A DNA stretch of 64,000 bases, from the NCBI RefSeq assembly GCF_042677945.1, contig NZ_JBHUDN010000026.1; one strand, written 5' to 3'. Shown piece after piece: positions 43,474 through 52,625 of this stretch. The position numbers and the translations under genes were made by a program. Source of the stretch: Haloplanus litoreus. Lineage in GTDB: Archaea > Halobacteriota > Halobacteria > Halobacteriales > Haloferacaceae. The notes below the pieces were generated by a model that did not search any database, was not told where the DNA came from, and saw only the letters and a list, made by a program, of their open reading frames with translations. Position 1 is the first letter of the stretch. Each line of letters begins with the position of its first letter.

Positions 43474-44790
43474 TCACTCCCGGAGCCGGTCGACGTGGTC
43501 GACCCGTCGCTGGACGAGCGACGGTTTCCCGATGTCCTCCCGGACGCGCACCCCGTCGCCTGCGGCCGCGAGCGCCGCGTCCGCGATGGCCTCCGCGTCG
43601 GAGATGGTCCCGTCGACACCGACCACCGCGAACGCCCGCGAGGTGGTGGTGTAGAGGTCCTCGTCCCGCGCGTCGACGCTCGCGTAGAACAGGAGCGCCT
43701 CGCCCGCGTCGGAGCCGTGTTCGGCCGCCGCCGCCGCGACGCTCTCTTCGTCGACATCGATCCGGACCCCGGATTCGGGATCGGTCGGATAGCCCGCCGG
43801 GACGGCGTACTTACAGACCGTCGCGCGGGGGGCAAACGACAGTTCCGGGAGGGTGTCACCGTCCCGGGCGGCGGTGAGTACGTCGACGAACGGCGTCTCC
43901 ATGACCGGCAGGGTGTTCATCGCCTCGGGGTCGCCGAAGCGGGCGTTGAACTCCACGACCCGCACGCCCTCGGCGGTGAGCATGAACTGGCCGTAGAGGA
44001 CGCCCTTGTAGTCGGGGAGGGCGTCGACGGTCGCGTCTAGGATCTCGACCGCCGCGTCGTAGTCGGCGGCGTCCATGAACGGCAGCGCCGGCCCGGCGTC
44101 GCTGTAACTCCCCATCCCGCCGGTGTTCGGCCCCTCGTCACCCTCGTAGGCGCGTTTGTGGTCCTGCACGGCGGGCGTGACCCGTAGATCCCCGTCCGCG
44201 ACGAACGCCTGGACGGTGAACTCCTCGCCGACCAGTCGCTCCTCGAGCACCACGCGGTCGTAGTCGGCATCGCGCAGGTGCGCTTTGGCCTCCGCTTTCG
44301 TCACTTGGTCGCCGGTGACGCGGACGCCCTTGCCGCCGGTGAGGCCGGCCGGCTTGACGGCCAGGTCGCCGTCGTACGCGTCGATGTAGTCGCAGGCGGC
44401 CTCGGTGTCGTCGAACGTCTCGAAGTCCGGACAGCCCGGAATCCCCTCCTCACGCATGAATCGCCGCTGGTAGGCCTTGTCCGTCTCGATGCGTGCGGCC
44501 TCGGCCCCCGGACCGAAGGCGTAGACGCCGGCCTCGTCGAGGGTGTCGGCGACGCCCGCCGCGAGCGCGGACTCCGGGCCGATGACCGCGAGCGTGGCGT
44601 CGGCGTCCGTCGCGAAGTCGACGATGGCGTCGGCGTCGGTTTCGTCGATAGTGCGAAGTTCCTCGGCCAGGGCGGCGATGCCGGGGTTGCGGTTGCTCGC
44701 ACAGGCGTAGAGGTCACAGTCCGGTGCGACGGCGCGGGCGATGGCGTGTTCGCGCCCGCCGCCGCCGACGAGGAGCACTGTCTCGGACAT
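43474..44790 (-). CDS. purD: Phosphoribosylamine-glycine ligase PurD
   Basis: 438 residues. PurD joins glycine to phosphoribosylamine in purine synthesis. Start VLLVGGGGREHAIARAVA, ATP-grasp with DLAVKPAGLTGGKGVRVTGD and VLEERLVGEEFTVQAFVADG, and the PurD motif DEGPNTGGMGSYSDAGPALP. VVEFNARFGDPEAMNTLPVM provides metal ligands. The C-terminal barrel runs to the stop near 43474. It is separated from the next minus-strand gene by 27 bases. Confidence 0.95.
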   Translation of the reverse strand: MSETVLLVGGGGREHAIARAVAPDCDLYACASNRNPGIAALAEELRTIDETDADAIVDFATDADATLAVIGPESALAAGVADTLDEAGVYAFGPGAEAARIETDKAYQRRFMREEGIPGCPDFETFDDTEAACDYIDAYDGDLAVKPAGLTGGKGVRVTGDQVTKAEAKAHLRDADYDRVVLEERLVGEEFTVQAFVADGDLRVTPAVQDHKRAYEGDEGPNTGGMGSYSDAGPALPFMDAADYDAAVEILDATVDALPDYKGVLYGQFMLTAEGVRVVEFNARFGDPEAMNTLPVMETPFVDVLTAARDGDTLPELSFAPRATVCKYAVPAGYPTDPESGVRIDVDEESVAAAAAEHGSDAGEALLFYASVDARDEDLYTTTSRAFAVVGVDGTISDAEAIADAALAAAGDGVRVREDIGKPSLVQRRVDHVDRLRE

Positions 44791-44817
44791 CTAGTCGGTT
44801 CACCCCCCTGAAGCCGC

Positions 44818-46092
44818 CTAAGCGTTGCCCTTCGCGACTCGCGACGCTCGATCACTCCCCCGCCGGCGATCCGACGACGCCGGCCCGGCCGCCGACGGCG
44901 ACGAACAGGGCGACGGCGACGACGCCGGCGCCGACGAGGGCGAGGCAACGCCGAGTGGGAGTTCGTAGCCCACCCGTGCGGCCGGCAGGGTAAACAGCGG
45001 CGGGCCGATGGCCTGTGCCCCGAGGACGACGCTCGTGCGCAGGCTCATGACGCCCCCGCGGAACTCGGGACCGGCGAGCGCCGACAGCGCCGACGCCACG
45101 GACGGGAGGACGAGGCCGTGACCGACGCCGAACACGCAGAGCGCGAGGAGGATCCCGAGCGCCGACGAGGACGCCCACACGCCCACGAGGCCGACGGCGT
45201 AGGCGACGAAGCCCGCCGTGACCATGCCGAGATTCGACAGGTATCGCGCGAAACGGCCGTTGAACACCGCCACGACCGCCGCGAGCGACATCGCGCCCGT
45301 GACCAGCGCCCCGACCCGTCCGGACGCGAGCCCGTACGTCCCCGCCAGCAGGAACGGAACGGCGGTGAGGACGCCGCCGAAGAAGAGCACGAAGCTGAGG
45401 AGTGTCGCGCCGTACACCGTCAGCGCCTCCCTCGTCGGGAGGGACGCCACCGCGGCACGCAGGTAGCCGACGCCGGTCCCCGTCGCTCGCTCTTTTCCGT
45501 TCGCCGACGCCGGCGGCGGGTCGAGGAAGCCGTAGACGAGGGCGGCGACGACGACGCTCACGCCGTAGAGGTAGAAGGGGGCGTCCCAGGCGCGGGCGGC
45601 CAGCATCCCCCCGAGGACGGGACCGACCGCGGCGCTGACGGAGACGCTGGCGCTGACGACGCCCATCACGGCGTTGCGTTGCGTGCCGTCGTAGTAGTCG
45701 CCCACGAGCGCCATCGCCAGCGAGGCGAGGATGCTCCCGCCGACGCTCCCCTGAACGGCCCGGAGGGCGAGGACGGTCCAGAACTCGGTGACCACCGTCA
45801 CGGCCACGCCGGCGACGCCGAAGATCAGGAGACAGGGGACGACGACCCGCCGGCGCCCGAAGCGGTCGGCGTACATCCCGACGACGGGCGCGAGGAACGC
45901 CCCCGGCGCCGCGAAGGCGGTGATGACGAGGCCACTCCGGGCGCTCGACACGTCGAACGCCTCGGCGACGGCCGGGAGCGCCGGCCCGACGATGTTCACG
46001 TCGAGGGGAGCCACCGCCGCCGTCGCCAGGAGGAGATACAGCCGTCCCGACCGCCACGGGACGCCGCCGCTGCCGCCGTCGTCGTCTCCCAT
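44818..46092 (-). CDS. MFS transporter, frameshifted C-terminus
   Basis: 424 residues from ATG at 46092. Eleven recognisable helices, with motif A YADRFGRRRVVVP between helices 2 and 3 and ALRAVQGSVGGSILASLAMA for helix 4. The last hydrophobic segment is missing: from GYELPLGVAS the frame turns into a Ser/Pro-rich tail. The adjacent frame reads LVGAGVVAVALFVAVGGRAG and VVGSPAGE with a stop at 44852, a proper final helix. A missing base near 44943 explains this. It may be a drug-efflux type (DHA1/2-like) pump, but the substrate is unknown. Confidence 0.75.
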   Translation of the reverse strand: MGDDDGGSGGVPWRSGRLYLLLATAAVAPLDVNIVGPALPAVAEAFDVSSARSGLVITAFAAPGAFLAPVVGMYADRFGRRRVVVPCLLIFGVAGVAVTVVTEFWTVLALRAVQGSVGGSILASLAMALVGDYYDGTQRNAVMGVVSASVSVSAAVGPVLGGMLAARAWDAPFYLYGVSVVVAALVYGFLDPPPASANGKERATGTGVGYLRAAVASLPTREALTVYGATLLSFVLFFGGVLTAVPFLLAGTYGLASGRVGALVTGAMSLAAVVAVFNGRFARYLSNLGMVTAGFVAYAVGLVGVWASSSALGILLALCVFGVGHGLVLPSVASALSALAGPEFRGGVMSLRTSVVLGAQAIGPPLFTLPAARVGYELPLGVASPSSAPASSPSPCSSPSAAGPASSDRRRGSDRASRVAKGNA

Positions 46093-46138
46093 CGCTCGGG
46101 GCGACGGCGGGCACGCTAATCAACGGTTCGGGAGGTGG

Positions 46139-46744
46139 CTACTCGCTCTCCTCCGTCGCTCCCGCCTCGAAGCGCTCGTAGCGGGATTCGAACTGGCTCT
46201 CGCAGGACGAACAGCAGAACTGGTGGAGGTCGCCGCCGATCCGGGCGGTCGTCCCCTCGCTCGTCACCGTGTTCCCGCATTCGGCACAGGAGAGCGCAAA
46301 GCCCGTGCCGCCGACCGTCGGCGTCCACTCCCCGTCGGTCAGCAGCGTCACCGCGTAGTCGTCGACGACGCCGTCCGCGAGGGTCGCGTCGAGCCACTGG
46401 GGGACGTTCCCGTCGGGGATACGGGCGTAACAGAGCACGTCGCGTTCGGCGGTCGTAAACAGGTGTTCGACGGCCTCGGCCTCCCGTAACGTCGCCCGCA
46501 TCTCGTCGACGACTCCGGTCGCCGTCTCGATCCGGATCAGCACCGGCACCCCCTCGCGGAGTTTCGAGCGGTCGATGTCGACCGTGAACCGGCGCACGAC
46601 CCCCGTCTCCTGGAGACGCTCCACTCGGTCCGCTACGGCGGGCGGCGAGAGGTCGACCGCCTCCGCGATCTCCGCCCACGGCTTCCGGGCGTCGCCCATC
46701 AACAGCTGCAGAATTTCGAGATCGGTCTCGTCCAGGTCGCGCAT
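46139..46744 (-). CDS. Lrp/AsnC regulator with TRASH domain
   Basis: 201 residues from ATG at 46744. HTH: RDLDETDLEILQLLMGDARK, then LSPPAVADRVERLQETGVVR. An AsnC/RAM sensor follows (PVLIRIETATGVVDEMRATL). The C-terminus CAECGNTVTSEGTTARIGGD, then HQFCCSSCESQFESRY, holds a TRASH-type zinc/copper-binding knuckle. Lrp-TRASH proteins of haloarchaea such as VNG1179C sense copper and switch on a copper pump. No copper ATPase is adjacent here, so its target is open. An upstream start is possible. Confidence 0.85.
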   Translation of the reverse strand: MRDLDETDLEILQLLMGDARKPWAEIAEAVDLSPPAVADRVERLQETGVVRRFTVDIDRSKLREGVPVLIRIETATGVVDEMRATLREAEAVEHLFTTAERDVLCYARIPDGNVPQWLDATLADGVVDDYAVTLLTDGEWTPTVGGTGFALSCAECGNTVTSEGTTARIGGDLHQFCCSSCESQFESRYERFEAGATEESE

Positions 46745-46874
46745 GTCCGAACGAACGCGCGGCACGGGGTTGTACTTTCGGTCCTCGACCGGGGGCACAC
46801 TGTCGGCTGTAACTGTGTCACGATAGTCGCCACCCGTGGTGGCCAGTGTCTTCATCGACGTCCAGCCGACAGCC

Positions 46875-47231
46875 TCAGGAGCCGTCCGACTCCGCGTCCT
46901 CTTCCTCCGACGGCAGGAGGTCGTCCGGGCTCCGCCGGCCGCGCGTCTTGTCCAGGTGTTTTCGCATCCGTTCGCGGTCGTCCTCCGTGATTCGCCACCG
47001 CGGGTCCCCCACGGCGTCCTCGTCGTCCGCCGCCGACCGACGAACGCCACTGCCACCGCTACCGTCGCCGTCGCCGTCGCCGCCGTCCTTACCGCCCTCG
47101 CCGTCAGACTCGGTGGTGCCGGGCGCCGCCGGGAGCAGTCCGTGGGCGACCGCTCCCGCCCGGGCCGCCACGAACAGCGCCACGGCGGCGAGAATCAGTA
47201 GACTTGCCGCCGCGATAGTGTGTATCTCCAT
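46875..47231 (-). CDS. Small anchored acidic protein
   Basis: 118 residues from ATG at 47231. One N-terminal membrane helix (IAAASLLILAAVALFVAARA), then a low-complexity Gly/Asp tract and a charged end PRWRITEDDRERMRKHLDKT that could bind a partner in the cytoplasm or outside. No domain is recognised. Separate from the regulator by 130 bases. Confidence 0.55.
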   Translation of the reverse strand: MEIHTIAAASLLILAAVALFVAARAGAVAHGLLPAAPGTTESDGEGGKDGGDGDGDGSGGSGVRRSAADDEDAVGDPRWRITEDDRERMRKHLDKTRGRRSPDDLLPSEEEDAESDGS

Positions 47232-47384
47232 CCGTTCGAACCCGCCTCCCGCTACTCCTGTCAACGTAATCAAACGTGTGGACGTGAAATCCGGATCGGA
47301 GTGGTTAACCCAGTTTAACTCCGCTTAATCGGGGTTTCGTCGGGCGATTCGTCCGAGACGGCCTCGAAGGCCGACGACGCCCTG

Positions 47385-48281
47385 TCACTCCCCTTCCCGA
47401 AGTCGCTCGCGGTGGAGCGAGAGGATCAGATCCGCGAGCACCCCGAACATCAGCAACTGCACGCCGACGAGGATGGCGAAGGCGGCGACGACGGCGAGGA
47501 CCTCGTGAGAGATCTGTCGGGTGACCCATTCGATGCCGACGTACGCGGCGATCAGGAACCCCGTCACCGTCGACACCGTGCCGATGCTCCCGAAGTAGAA
47601 GAGCGGGTTGTTGGTCTTCGCCCGGCGGTACAGTTCGAGGATGATGATCCCGCCGTCGCGGACGGGGTGGAGATTGGTGTTCGACCCGGCCGGTCGCGGG
47701 AGGTAGGTGATGGGGACCACCGTCGTCGGGATGCCGCGTTTGGCACACTCGACGGCCATCTCCGTCTCGATGCCGAAGCCCTCGGCCGTGAGGTGCATCC
47801 GCTCGAAGGACTCGCGGGTGAAGGCCCGGTAGCCCGAGAGGATGTCGCCGAAGGACTCGCCGTGGATGGCCCCGAAGGCGGCGTTGATGAGGCGGTTGCC
47901 GATCCGGTTGAGCGTCGTCATCGCGCCCGAACGCATGTCGGCAAAGCGGTTCCCGATGACGTGTTCGGCCTCGCCGGTTCGGAGGGGGTCGAGCATCGCT
48001 TCGGCGTCGTCGGCGTCGTACGTGCCGTCGCCGTCGAGCATGAGGACGTACTCGCTGTCGACGTGTTCGGCGACGGCCTCGCGGACCGCCTGGCCCTTCC
48101 CCGACCCGGACTGGGTGACGACGCGGGCGCCGGCGTCGCGGGCAGTCTCGCGGGTGCCGTCGGTGGAGCCGCCGTCGACGACGAGGACGTCGTCGTAGCC
48201 GGCGGCACGGAAGTCCGCGACCACGTCGCCGATGGTCTCGGCCTCGTCGAGGGTGGGGACGAGGATACAGGGGTCGGACAT
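47385..48281 (-). CDS. aglJ: Dolichol-phosphate sugar transferase AglJ
   Basis: 298 residues from ATG at 48281. GT2 fold: ILVPTLDEAETIGDVVADF, VLVVDGGSTDGTRETARDAG, VLMLDGDGTYDADDAEAMLD with the DxD-like DGDG, and GDILSGYRAFTRESFERMHL, a strong AglJ feature. Two helices at the C-terminus (FLIAAYVGIEWVT, AILVGVQLLMFGVLADLILS). In Haloferax AglJ adds the first sugar to dolichol phosphate for S-layer N-glycosylation. It marks the left side of the glycan locus. Confidence 0.88.
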   Translation of the reverse strand: MSDPCILVPTLDEAETIGDVVADFRAAGYDDVLVVDGGSTDGTRETARDAGARVVTQSGSGKGQAVREAVAEHVDSEYVLMLDGDGTYDADDAEAMLDPLRTGEAEHVIGNRFADMRSGAMTTLNRIGNRLINAAFGAIHGESFGDILSGYRAFTRESFERMHLTAEGFGIETEMAVECAKRGIPTTVVPITYLPRPAGSNTNLHPVRDGGIIILELYRRAKTNNPLFYFGSIGTVSTVTGFLIAAYVGIEWVTRQISHEVLAVVAAFAILVGVQLLMFGVLADLILSLHRERLREGE

Positions 48282-48813
48282 ATCCGTTTCTCTCCGGGAT
48301 GAGTCAAAAGTCGTTCCCATCGTACCCGTCGCGGAGTTCTTCGCACTGTCCCAGTCGATGAGTCGTCGCATCGCCTCGTCCCAGTCTCCGAGTTTGCCGA
48401 GAGACGTGACCGCAACGTTTTCGATCACCATCGGCGCGCCGGTCGCCCAGCAGTTTGAGTGGACTACTGCTGATATCGGGGGTTGGGTGTGCAAATGAAA
48501 TCGAAGCAAAATCCGATAATTCGGAAGGTTGATGAGACATCCATCAAAATGCTGTTCCAATGCTATCTGGTCGAAAAGCGTTCTTGACTGATGATGGATT
48601 CCCCATTAGTCAGGGACGTGCCCCCCATATTCTCGAACGAGATTCAGCAGTTCTCCGGCCGTTCGATAGTACCGAATCCGATCGTGAATACGTTCCGGAC
48701 CGGTGTGGCGACGACTGGATCCAACACTCCTCGGAGCGAAATGTAGACAGTCCCTCCCACGCGATCCCTGTGTCTTTTTTCGAGAGTGAACCGCTCAATA
48801 AGGGGCGATAGTG
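48282..48813. other. Gap between aglJ and glycan cluster
   Basis: 532 bases with no clear gene. On the minus strand, upstream of aglJ, a stretch reads ENVAVTSLGKLGDWDEAMRR then LIDWDSAKNS with normal acidic codon use and could be the tail of a lost gene. The right part is A+T rich and should hold the promoter of the next operon; AGGGGCGATAGTG just before 48814 contains a Shine-Dalgarno-like GGGG. Confidence 0.4.
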
Positions 48814-50103
48814 ATGGATAAGGAACGTACGATCTGTGTCGTCGGGATGGGCTATGTCGGGCTACCGCTCGCAGTAGAGTTTGATCGTGAAGGGTTCGAC
48901 GTGATTGGCTACGATATTGATCCGGAGGTGATTTCTCAGCTCGAGTCAAATATCGATCCGACAAACGAGCTGGGGAACCGAGCAATCACCGATAGTTCGG
49001 TCAAATATACTACAGATTCGAACAGCATCAAACACGCAGACTACGTGCTTATAGCTGTTCCAACGCCTGTTGACGATCTGAAAAATCCGAATCTCAGGTA
49101 CGTAGAAAGTGCAGCCGAGACAATCGGGCAAAACCTGAAACCAGGCGCCATTATCGTTCTCGAATCGACGGTGTATCCGGGAGCGACCCGAGAGATCTTG
49201 GCACCGACGATTGAAGCGGAGTCCGGGTTGAATGCTGGAGAGGACTTCTACGTGGGCTATTCCCCAGAACGGATGGTTCCAGGCGATGACGAGCATGGGA
49301 TTCGTGATGTCGTCAAAATCGTTAGCGGCCAAACCGACACCGTTCGGGCGGAGTTAGCAGAACTGTACGGGACGATCGTGGATGCTGGGATTCACGAGGC
49401 ACCGGAAATCGAAGTTGCTGAGGCCGCGAAGGCGATCGAAAATATTCAGCGAGACGTCAACATAGCGTTGATGAACGAGCTGGCGATCGCCTGCCAGAAT
49501 ATCGGGTTGGATACGCATGACGTACTTGATGCAGCCCGCACGAAATGGAACTTCCACAATTATCAGCCGGGATTGGTTGGCGGCCATTGTATCCCCGTCG
49601 ATCCGTTTTTCATAATTTATGAAACTGAACGGAACGGTTATACGCCTAAACTGATCGAGCAGAGTCGGGACATCAACGAGTACATGCCGACCTACATCGC
49701 CGATTTGACTCTGCGTGGACTGAATGACTGTGGGAAAGTGCTACGCGACAGTACGGTTCTCGTACTTGGACTCTCGTACAAGCCTGGTGTCGCAGATATT
49801 CGCACGTCTGTGGTTGGGGATACGATAAAGCGGCTGCAAGAGTACGGCGTGACAGTACTCGGAGCGGACCCCTATGCCGACGAAGCTGCGGCCAGTGACG
49901 AATTCGGTATCGAAATTCAGTCACAGCCCTCTTTCCACGGTGTTGACGCTGTCTTACTCGCGACCCCGCATCAACTATACAGGGAGATAGACTACGCACA
50001 GAGGTGCGAAGAGATGACGGCCCCACCGTTGATCGTGGACGTAGATGGAGTGTTAGATCGGGCAACAATCGAATCGACTGAAATCGAATACCGCCGAGTG
50101 TGA
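48814..50103 (+). CDS. UDP-sugar 6-dehydrogenase (Ugd/WecC family)
   Basis: 429 residues from ATG at 48814 (GTG at 48811 is also possible). NAD site ICVVGMGYVGLPLAVEF, EATK-like SPERMVPG block, Lys206 in VAEAAKAIENIQRDVNIALM, and catalytic Cys259 in GLVGGHCIPVDPFF. The C-terminal LGLSYKPGVADIRTSVVGDT is also standard. It oxidises the 6-OH of a UDP-hexose or UDP-HexNAc to the uronate. The E/D-G-I-R pattern is nearer WecC (UDP-ManNAc) but UDP-glucose cannot be excluded. It starts a plus-strand run of six genes. Confidence 0.85.
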   Translation: MDKERTICVVGMGYVGLPLAVEFDREGFDVIGYDIDPEVISQLESNIDPTNELGNRAITDSSVKYTTDSNSIKHADYVLIAVPTPVDDLKNPNLRYVESAAETIGQNLKPGAIIVLESTVYPGATREILAPTIEAESGLNAGEDFYVGYSPERMVPGDDEHGIRDVVKIVSGQTDTVRAELAELYGTIVDAGIHEAPEIEVAEAAKAIENIQRDVNIALMNELAIACQNIGLDTHDVLDAARTKWNFHNYQPGLVGGHCIPVDPFFIIYETERNGYTPKLIEQSRDINEYMPTYIADLTLRGLNDCGKVLRDSTVLVLGLSYKPGVADIRTSVVGDTIKRLQEYGVTVLGADPYADEAAASDEFGIEIQSQPSFHGVDAVLLATPHQLYREIDYAQRCEEMTAPPLIVDVDGVLDRATIESTEIEYRRV

Positions 50104-50108
50104 CGAAT

Positions 50109-50819
50109 ATGGATGTCCTTGGCGTCGTTCCGGTTCGAAGTGGCTCGAAACGGGTGCCAAACAAGAACGTTCGTGAGTTGGGTGGGAAACCGCTCCTCGC
50201 CCATACCATCGAACAGGCGGCATCGTCGTCGGTTCTCGATCGGTGTCTGATCTCGACCGACGACGAGGAGATCGCGACGGTCGCACGTGAGCATGGTGGT
50301 GACGCTCCGTTCCTCCGTCCCGATCGTCTCGCAACGGACACTGCTTCAAGTGCCGACGCGGTTGCTCACGCGTTGGAGTGGGTCCACGAACGGGGCCACG
50401 AACCAACTATCGTCGTTCTTCTTCAAGTAACGACGCCGTTCCGGACGAGCGCGGATATCGACGAGGCAGTCGAGAAACTACGGCGGTCACCGGAAGCCAA
50501 GTCGATCGTCGCAGTCACGGAGTACCGCGTCCCTCCGCAGTGGGCATTCGAGATCGACGACGAGGGACGTCTTCGGTCGCACTTTTCGGCGTACGATATG
50601 TGGGATGACGGACCAGGTCGAAGCCAAGAGACGGCTACCTTGTACCATCCTAACGGAGCAGTCTTCGCTGCACGTGTCGACTCGTTCTTGGCAGACCCGG
50701 AGTTCTACAAACAGCCGACTATCTCCTACGAGATGCCCGCCGAACGGTCGTTGGATATCGACGAGCCGTACGATCTGGAACTCGCTCGGGCACTGTACGA
50801 ATACAGAAACAAGAACTAA
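50109..50819 (+). CDS. CMP-sialic-acid-type synthetase (NeuA family)
   Basis: 236 residues from ATG at 50109. VLGVVPVRSGSKRVPNKNVR is the nucleotide-binding loop of the CMP-NeuNAc synthetase family, LLAHTIEQAA and DRCLISTDDEEIATVARE follow, and LLQVTTPFRTSADIDEAV contains the conserved PxR. It joins CTP to a nonulosonic acid. An earlier GTG at 50100 overlaps the upstream stop. The next gene, neuB-like, starts 46 bases later. Whether the sugar is NeuNAc, Leg or Pse cannot be read from sequence. Confidence 0.88.
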   Translation: MDVLGVVPVRSGSKRVPNKNVRELGGKPLLAHTIEQAASSSVLDRCLISTDDEEIATVAREHGGDAPFLRPDRLATDTASSADAVAHALEWVHERGHEPTIVVLLQVTTPFRTSADIDEAVEKLRRSPEAKSIVAVTEYRVPPQWAFEIDDEGRLRSHFSAYDMWDDGPGRSQETATLYHPNGAVFAARVDSFLADPEFYKQPTISYEMPAERSLDIDEPYDLELARALYEYRNKN

Positions 50820-50865
50820 CTGCCGCTGGGCAATTCCTTTGGTACCATCGATCCTACACCGGCAC

Positions 50866-51903
50866 ATGCAAATTAACGGGCACACTGTCGGAGCCGACGG
50901 ACCGTTCGTCATCGCGGAGGTAGGAATCAACCACAACGGCGAGATGGCCATGGCAAGATCGTTGATCGATGCTGCTGTCGACGCCGGTGCAGACGCAGTA
51001 AAGTTCCAGTCATTCGTCGTCGAAGAGCTTGTCACGGCCTCCGCGCCGAAAGCGGAGTATCAGGAGGGCTCGACGGGCGAGAGTCAACGGGAGATGCTCG
51101 AACCGTACGAACTGACTCCTGAACAGCACCGCGAACTCCAGTCGTACTGTTCGAAACGCGACATTACATTTCTCTCAACGCCGTTCGACAGCAGGAGTCT
51201 AACGTTGCTCGACGATCTCGATGTCCCGGCGATCAAGATTGGATCGGGCGAATTGACGAACATCCCGTTTCTGCGGGAGATCGCCGAAACGGGACGGTCA
51301 ATGATAGTCTCAACGGGTATGAGTACGATGGACGAAGTCGAGACGGCCGTCGAAGCGATCCGGGACGCCAATCCGCACGTACCACTAGCACTGCTCCACT
51401 GCGTCTCGCTGTACCCGACCGACATCGAGCTAGCGAACCTACGTGCGATGCAGACGATGGACGACCGATTCGACGTTCCGATTGGTTTCTCCGATCACAC
51501 TACACAAATCGAGACGATGGGCTTGGCTGTCGCGATGGGTGCGACTGTAGTGGAGAAGCATCTCACGCTCGATCGCTCGCTTCCGGGCCCTGATCACGAA
51601 GCCTCGCTGGAGCCCGACGAACTGGATCGGGCAGTCGACATCGTTCGCAACGCCGAACGCGCGAAAGGGTCCCCGGAGAAACGGCCCGTCGGCGACGAGA
51701 TGGACACGGCTGCCATCGCGAGGAAGTCCCTGCACGCGACGACCGATATCGAGAGTGGGACGACGCTCACCGCCGACCACGTCCAGATCACTCGTCCAGT
51801 TGACGGCCTTCAGCCGAACCGATACGACGACGTTCTTGGGCGCCGTCTCGCCGAGTCGCTCGCGCTTGGCGATCCGATAACAGAGGAGGTCCTTTTGGAT
51901 TGA
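50866..51903 (+). CDS. Nonulosonic acid synthase (NeuB family)
   Basis: 345 residues from ATG at 50866. It condenses PEP with ManNAc or a similar sugar. FVIAEVGINHNGEMAMARSL (NHNG), DAGADAVKFQSF, FLSTPFDSRSLTLLDDLDVP, IKIGSGELTNIPFLREIAE and LLHCVSLYPTDIELANLRAM all match. PIGFSDHTTQIETMGLAVAM and VVEKHLTLDRSLPGPDHEAS contain metal and substrate residues. The last 70 residues form the SAF (antifreeze-like) domain, DIESGTTLTADHVQITRPVD. The gene order neuA-neuB is kept. Confidence 0.93.
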   Translation: MQINGHTVGADGPFVIAEVGINHNGEMAMARSLIDAAVDAGADAVKFQSFVVEELVTASAPKAEYQEGSTGESQREMLEPYELTPEQHRELQSYCSKRDITFLSTPFDSRSLTLLDDLDVPAIKIGSGELTNIPFLREIAETGRSMIVSTGMSTMDEVETAVEAIRDANPHVPLALLHCVSLYPTDIELANLRAMQTMDDRFDVPIGFSDHTTQIETMGLAVAMGATVVEKHLTLDRSLPGPDHEASLEPDELDRAVDIVRNAERAKGSPEKRPVGDEMDTAAIARKSLHATTDIESGTTLTADHVQITRPVDGLQPNRYDDVLGRRLAESLALGDPITEEVLLD

Positions 51904-51953
51904 CAGCCGACATACCACCAGAGCGAAATACGTGGGTTGCGAAGGAATCCACC

Positions 51954-52625
51954 GTGACAGAAACCGTATTGGCTATCGGGGCCCACCCCGACGACGAAGT
52001 GCTCGGCCCCGGTGGGACACTCGCCAAACACGCCGACGCCGGAGACGACGTTCACGCGCTGATAGTCACCGAAGGAACAACCACGCAGTACGACGACGAC
52101 TCGTTTGTCGAACAGAAGCAGGTGGCCGCCAGAGCGTGCGCCAACAGGCTCGGCCTCGAAGACGTCCGGTTCGGCGACCTAACCGACATGAAACTCGACG
52201 TGACGGCCCACGTCGAGGTCAACGCGGTGATCGAGGAGACCGTCGAGGCTGTTGAACCCGACATAATCTACACCCACTCGCCACACGAGGTCAACAACGA
52301 CCACGTTGCGGTCTACGAGTCGACGCTCGTCGCTGCTCGTCCGGGGTCGGGAGTCGGCCGTATCTACGCCTACGAGACTCCGTCTTCGACCGAGTGGGTT
52401 GGCGGTGACAGACGACAGTTTTCGCCCGATCGATATGTCGATATTTCCGAGTACGTCGATACGAAGGTCGATGCATTTCATGAATACGACATGGAGGTCC
52501 GCGAGTTTCCACATCCCCGCTCGGAACAGGCCATCCGGGCACGGGCTACGAGCCGTGGTGTCGAGGCTGGATTCGAGGCTGGCGAAGCGTTCTCCCTCGT
52601 GATTGCCCGGGAAGAGGAGATATGA
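51954..52625 (+). CDS. PIG-L family deacetylase
   Basis: 223 residues from GTG at 51954, chosen because GAAGGA precedes it and the family usually begins near this point; a TTG at 51900 overlapping the neuB stop is the alternative. LAIGAHPDDEVLGPGGTLAK has the zinc-binding AHPDDE, and DIIYTHSPHEVNNDHVAVYE the second His motif. PIG-L enzymes remove acetyl groups from N-acetyl sugars, e.g. GlcNAc. In this locus it might free an amine for later formylation or acylation. Its stop overlaps the next start by four bases. Confidence 0.85.
   Translation: MTETVLAIGAHPDDEVLGPGGTLAKHADAGDDVHALIVTEGTTTQYDDDSFVEQKQVAARACANRLGLEDVRFGDLTDMKLDVTAHVEVNAVIEETVEAVEPDIIYTHSPHEVNNDHVAVYESTLVAARPGSGVGRIYAYETPSSTEWVGGDRRQFSPDRYVDISEYVDTKVDAFHEYDMEVREFPHPRSEQAIRARATSRGVEAGFEAGEAFSLVIAREEEI

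Noticed and set aside
43206..43859. Minus-strand frame between purD and dacZ
   Set aside because: Low-complexity Ser/Arg/Thr frame that crosses the start of dacZ and the end of purD.
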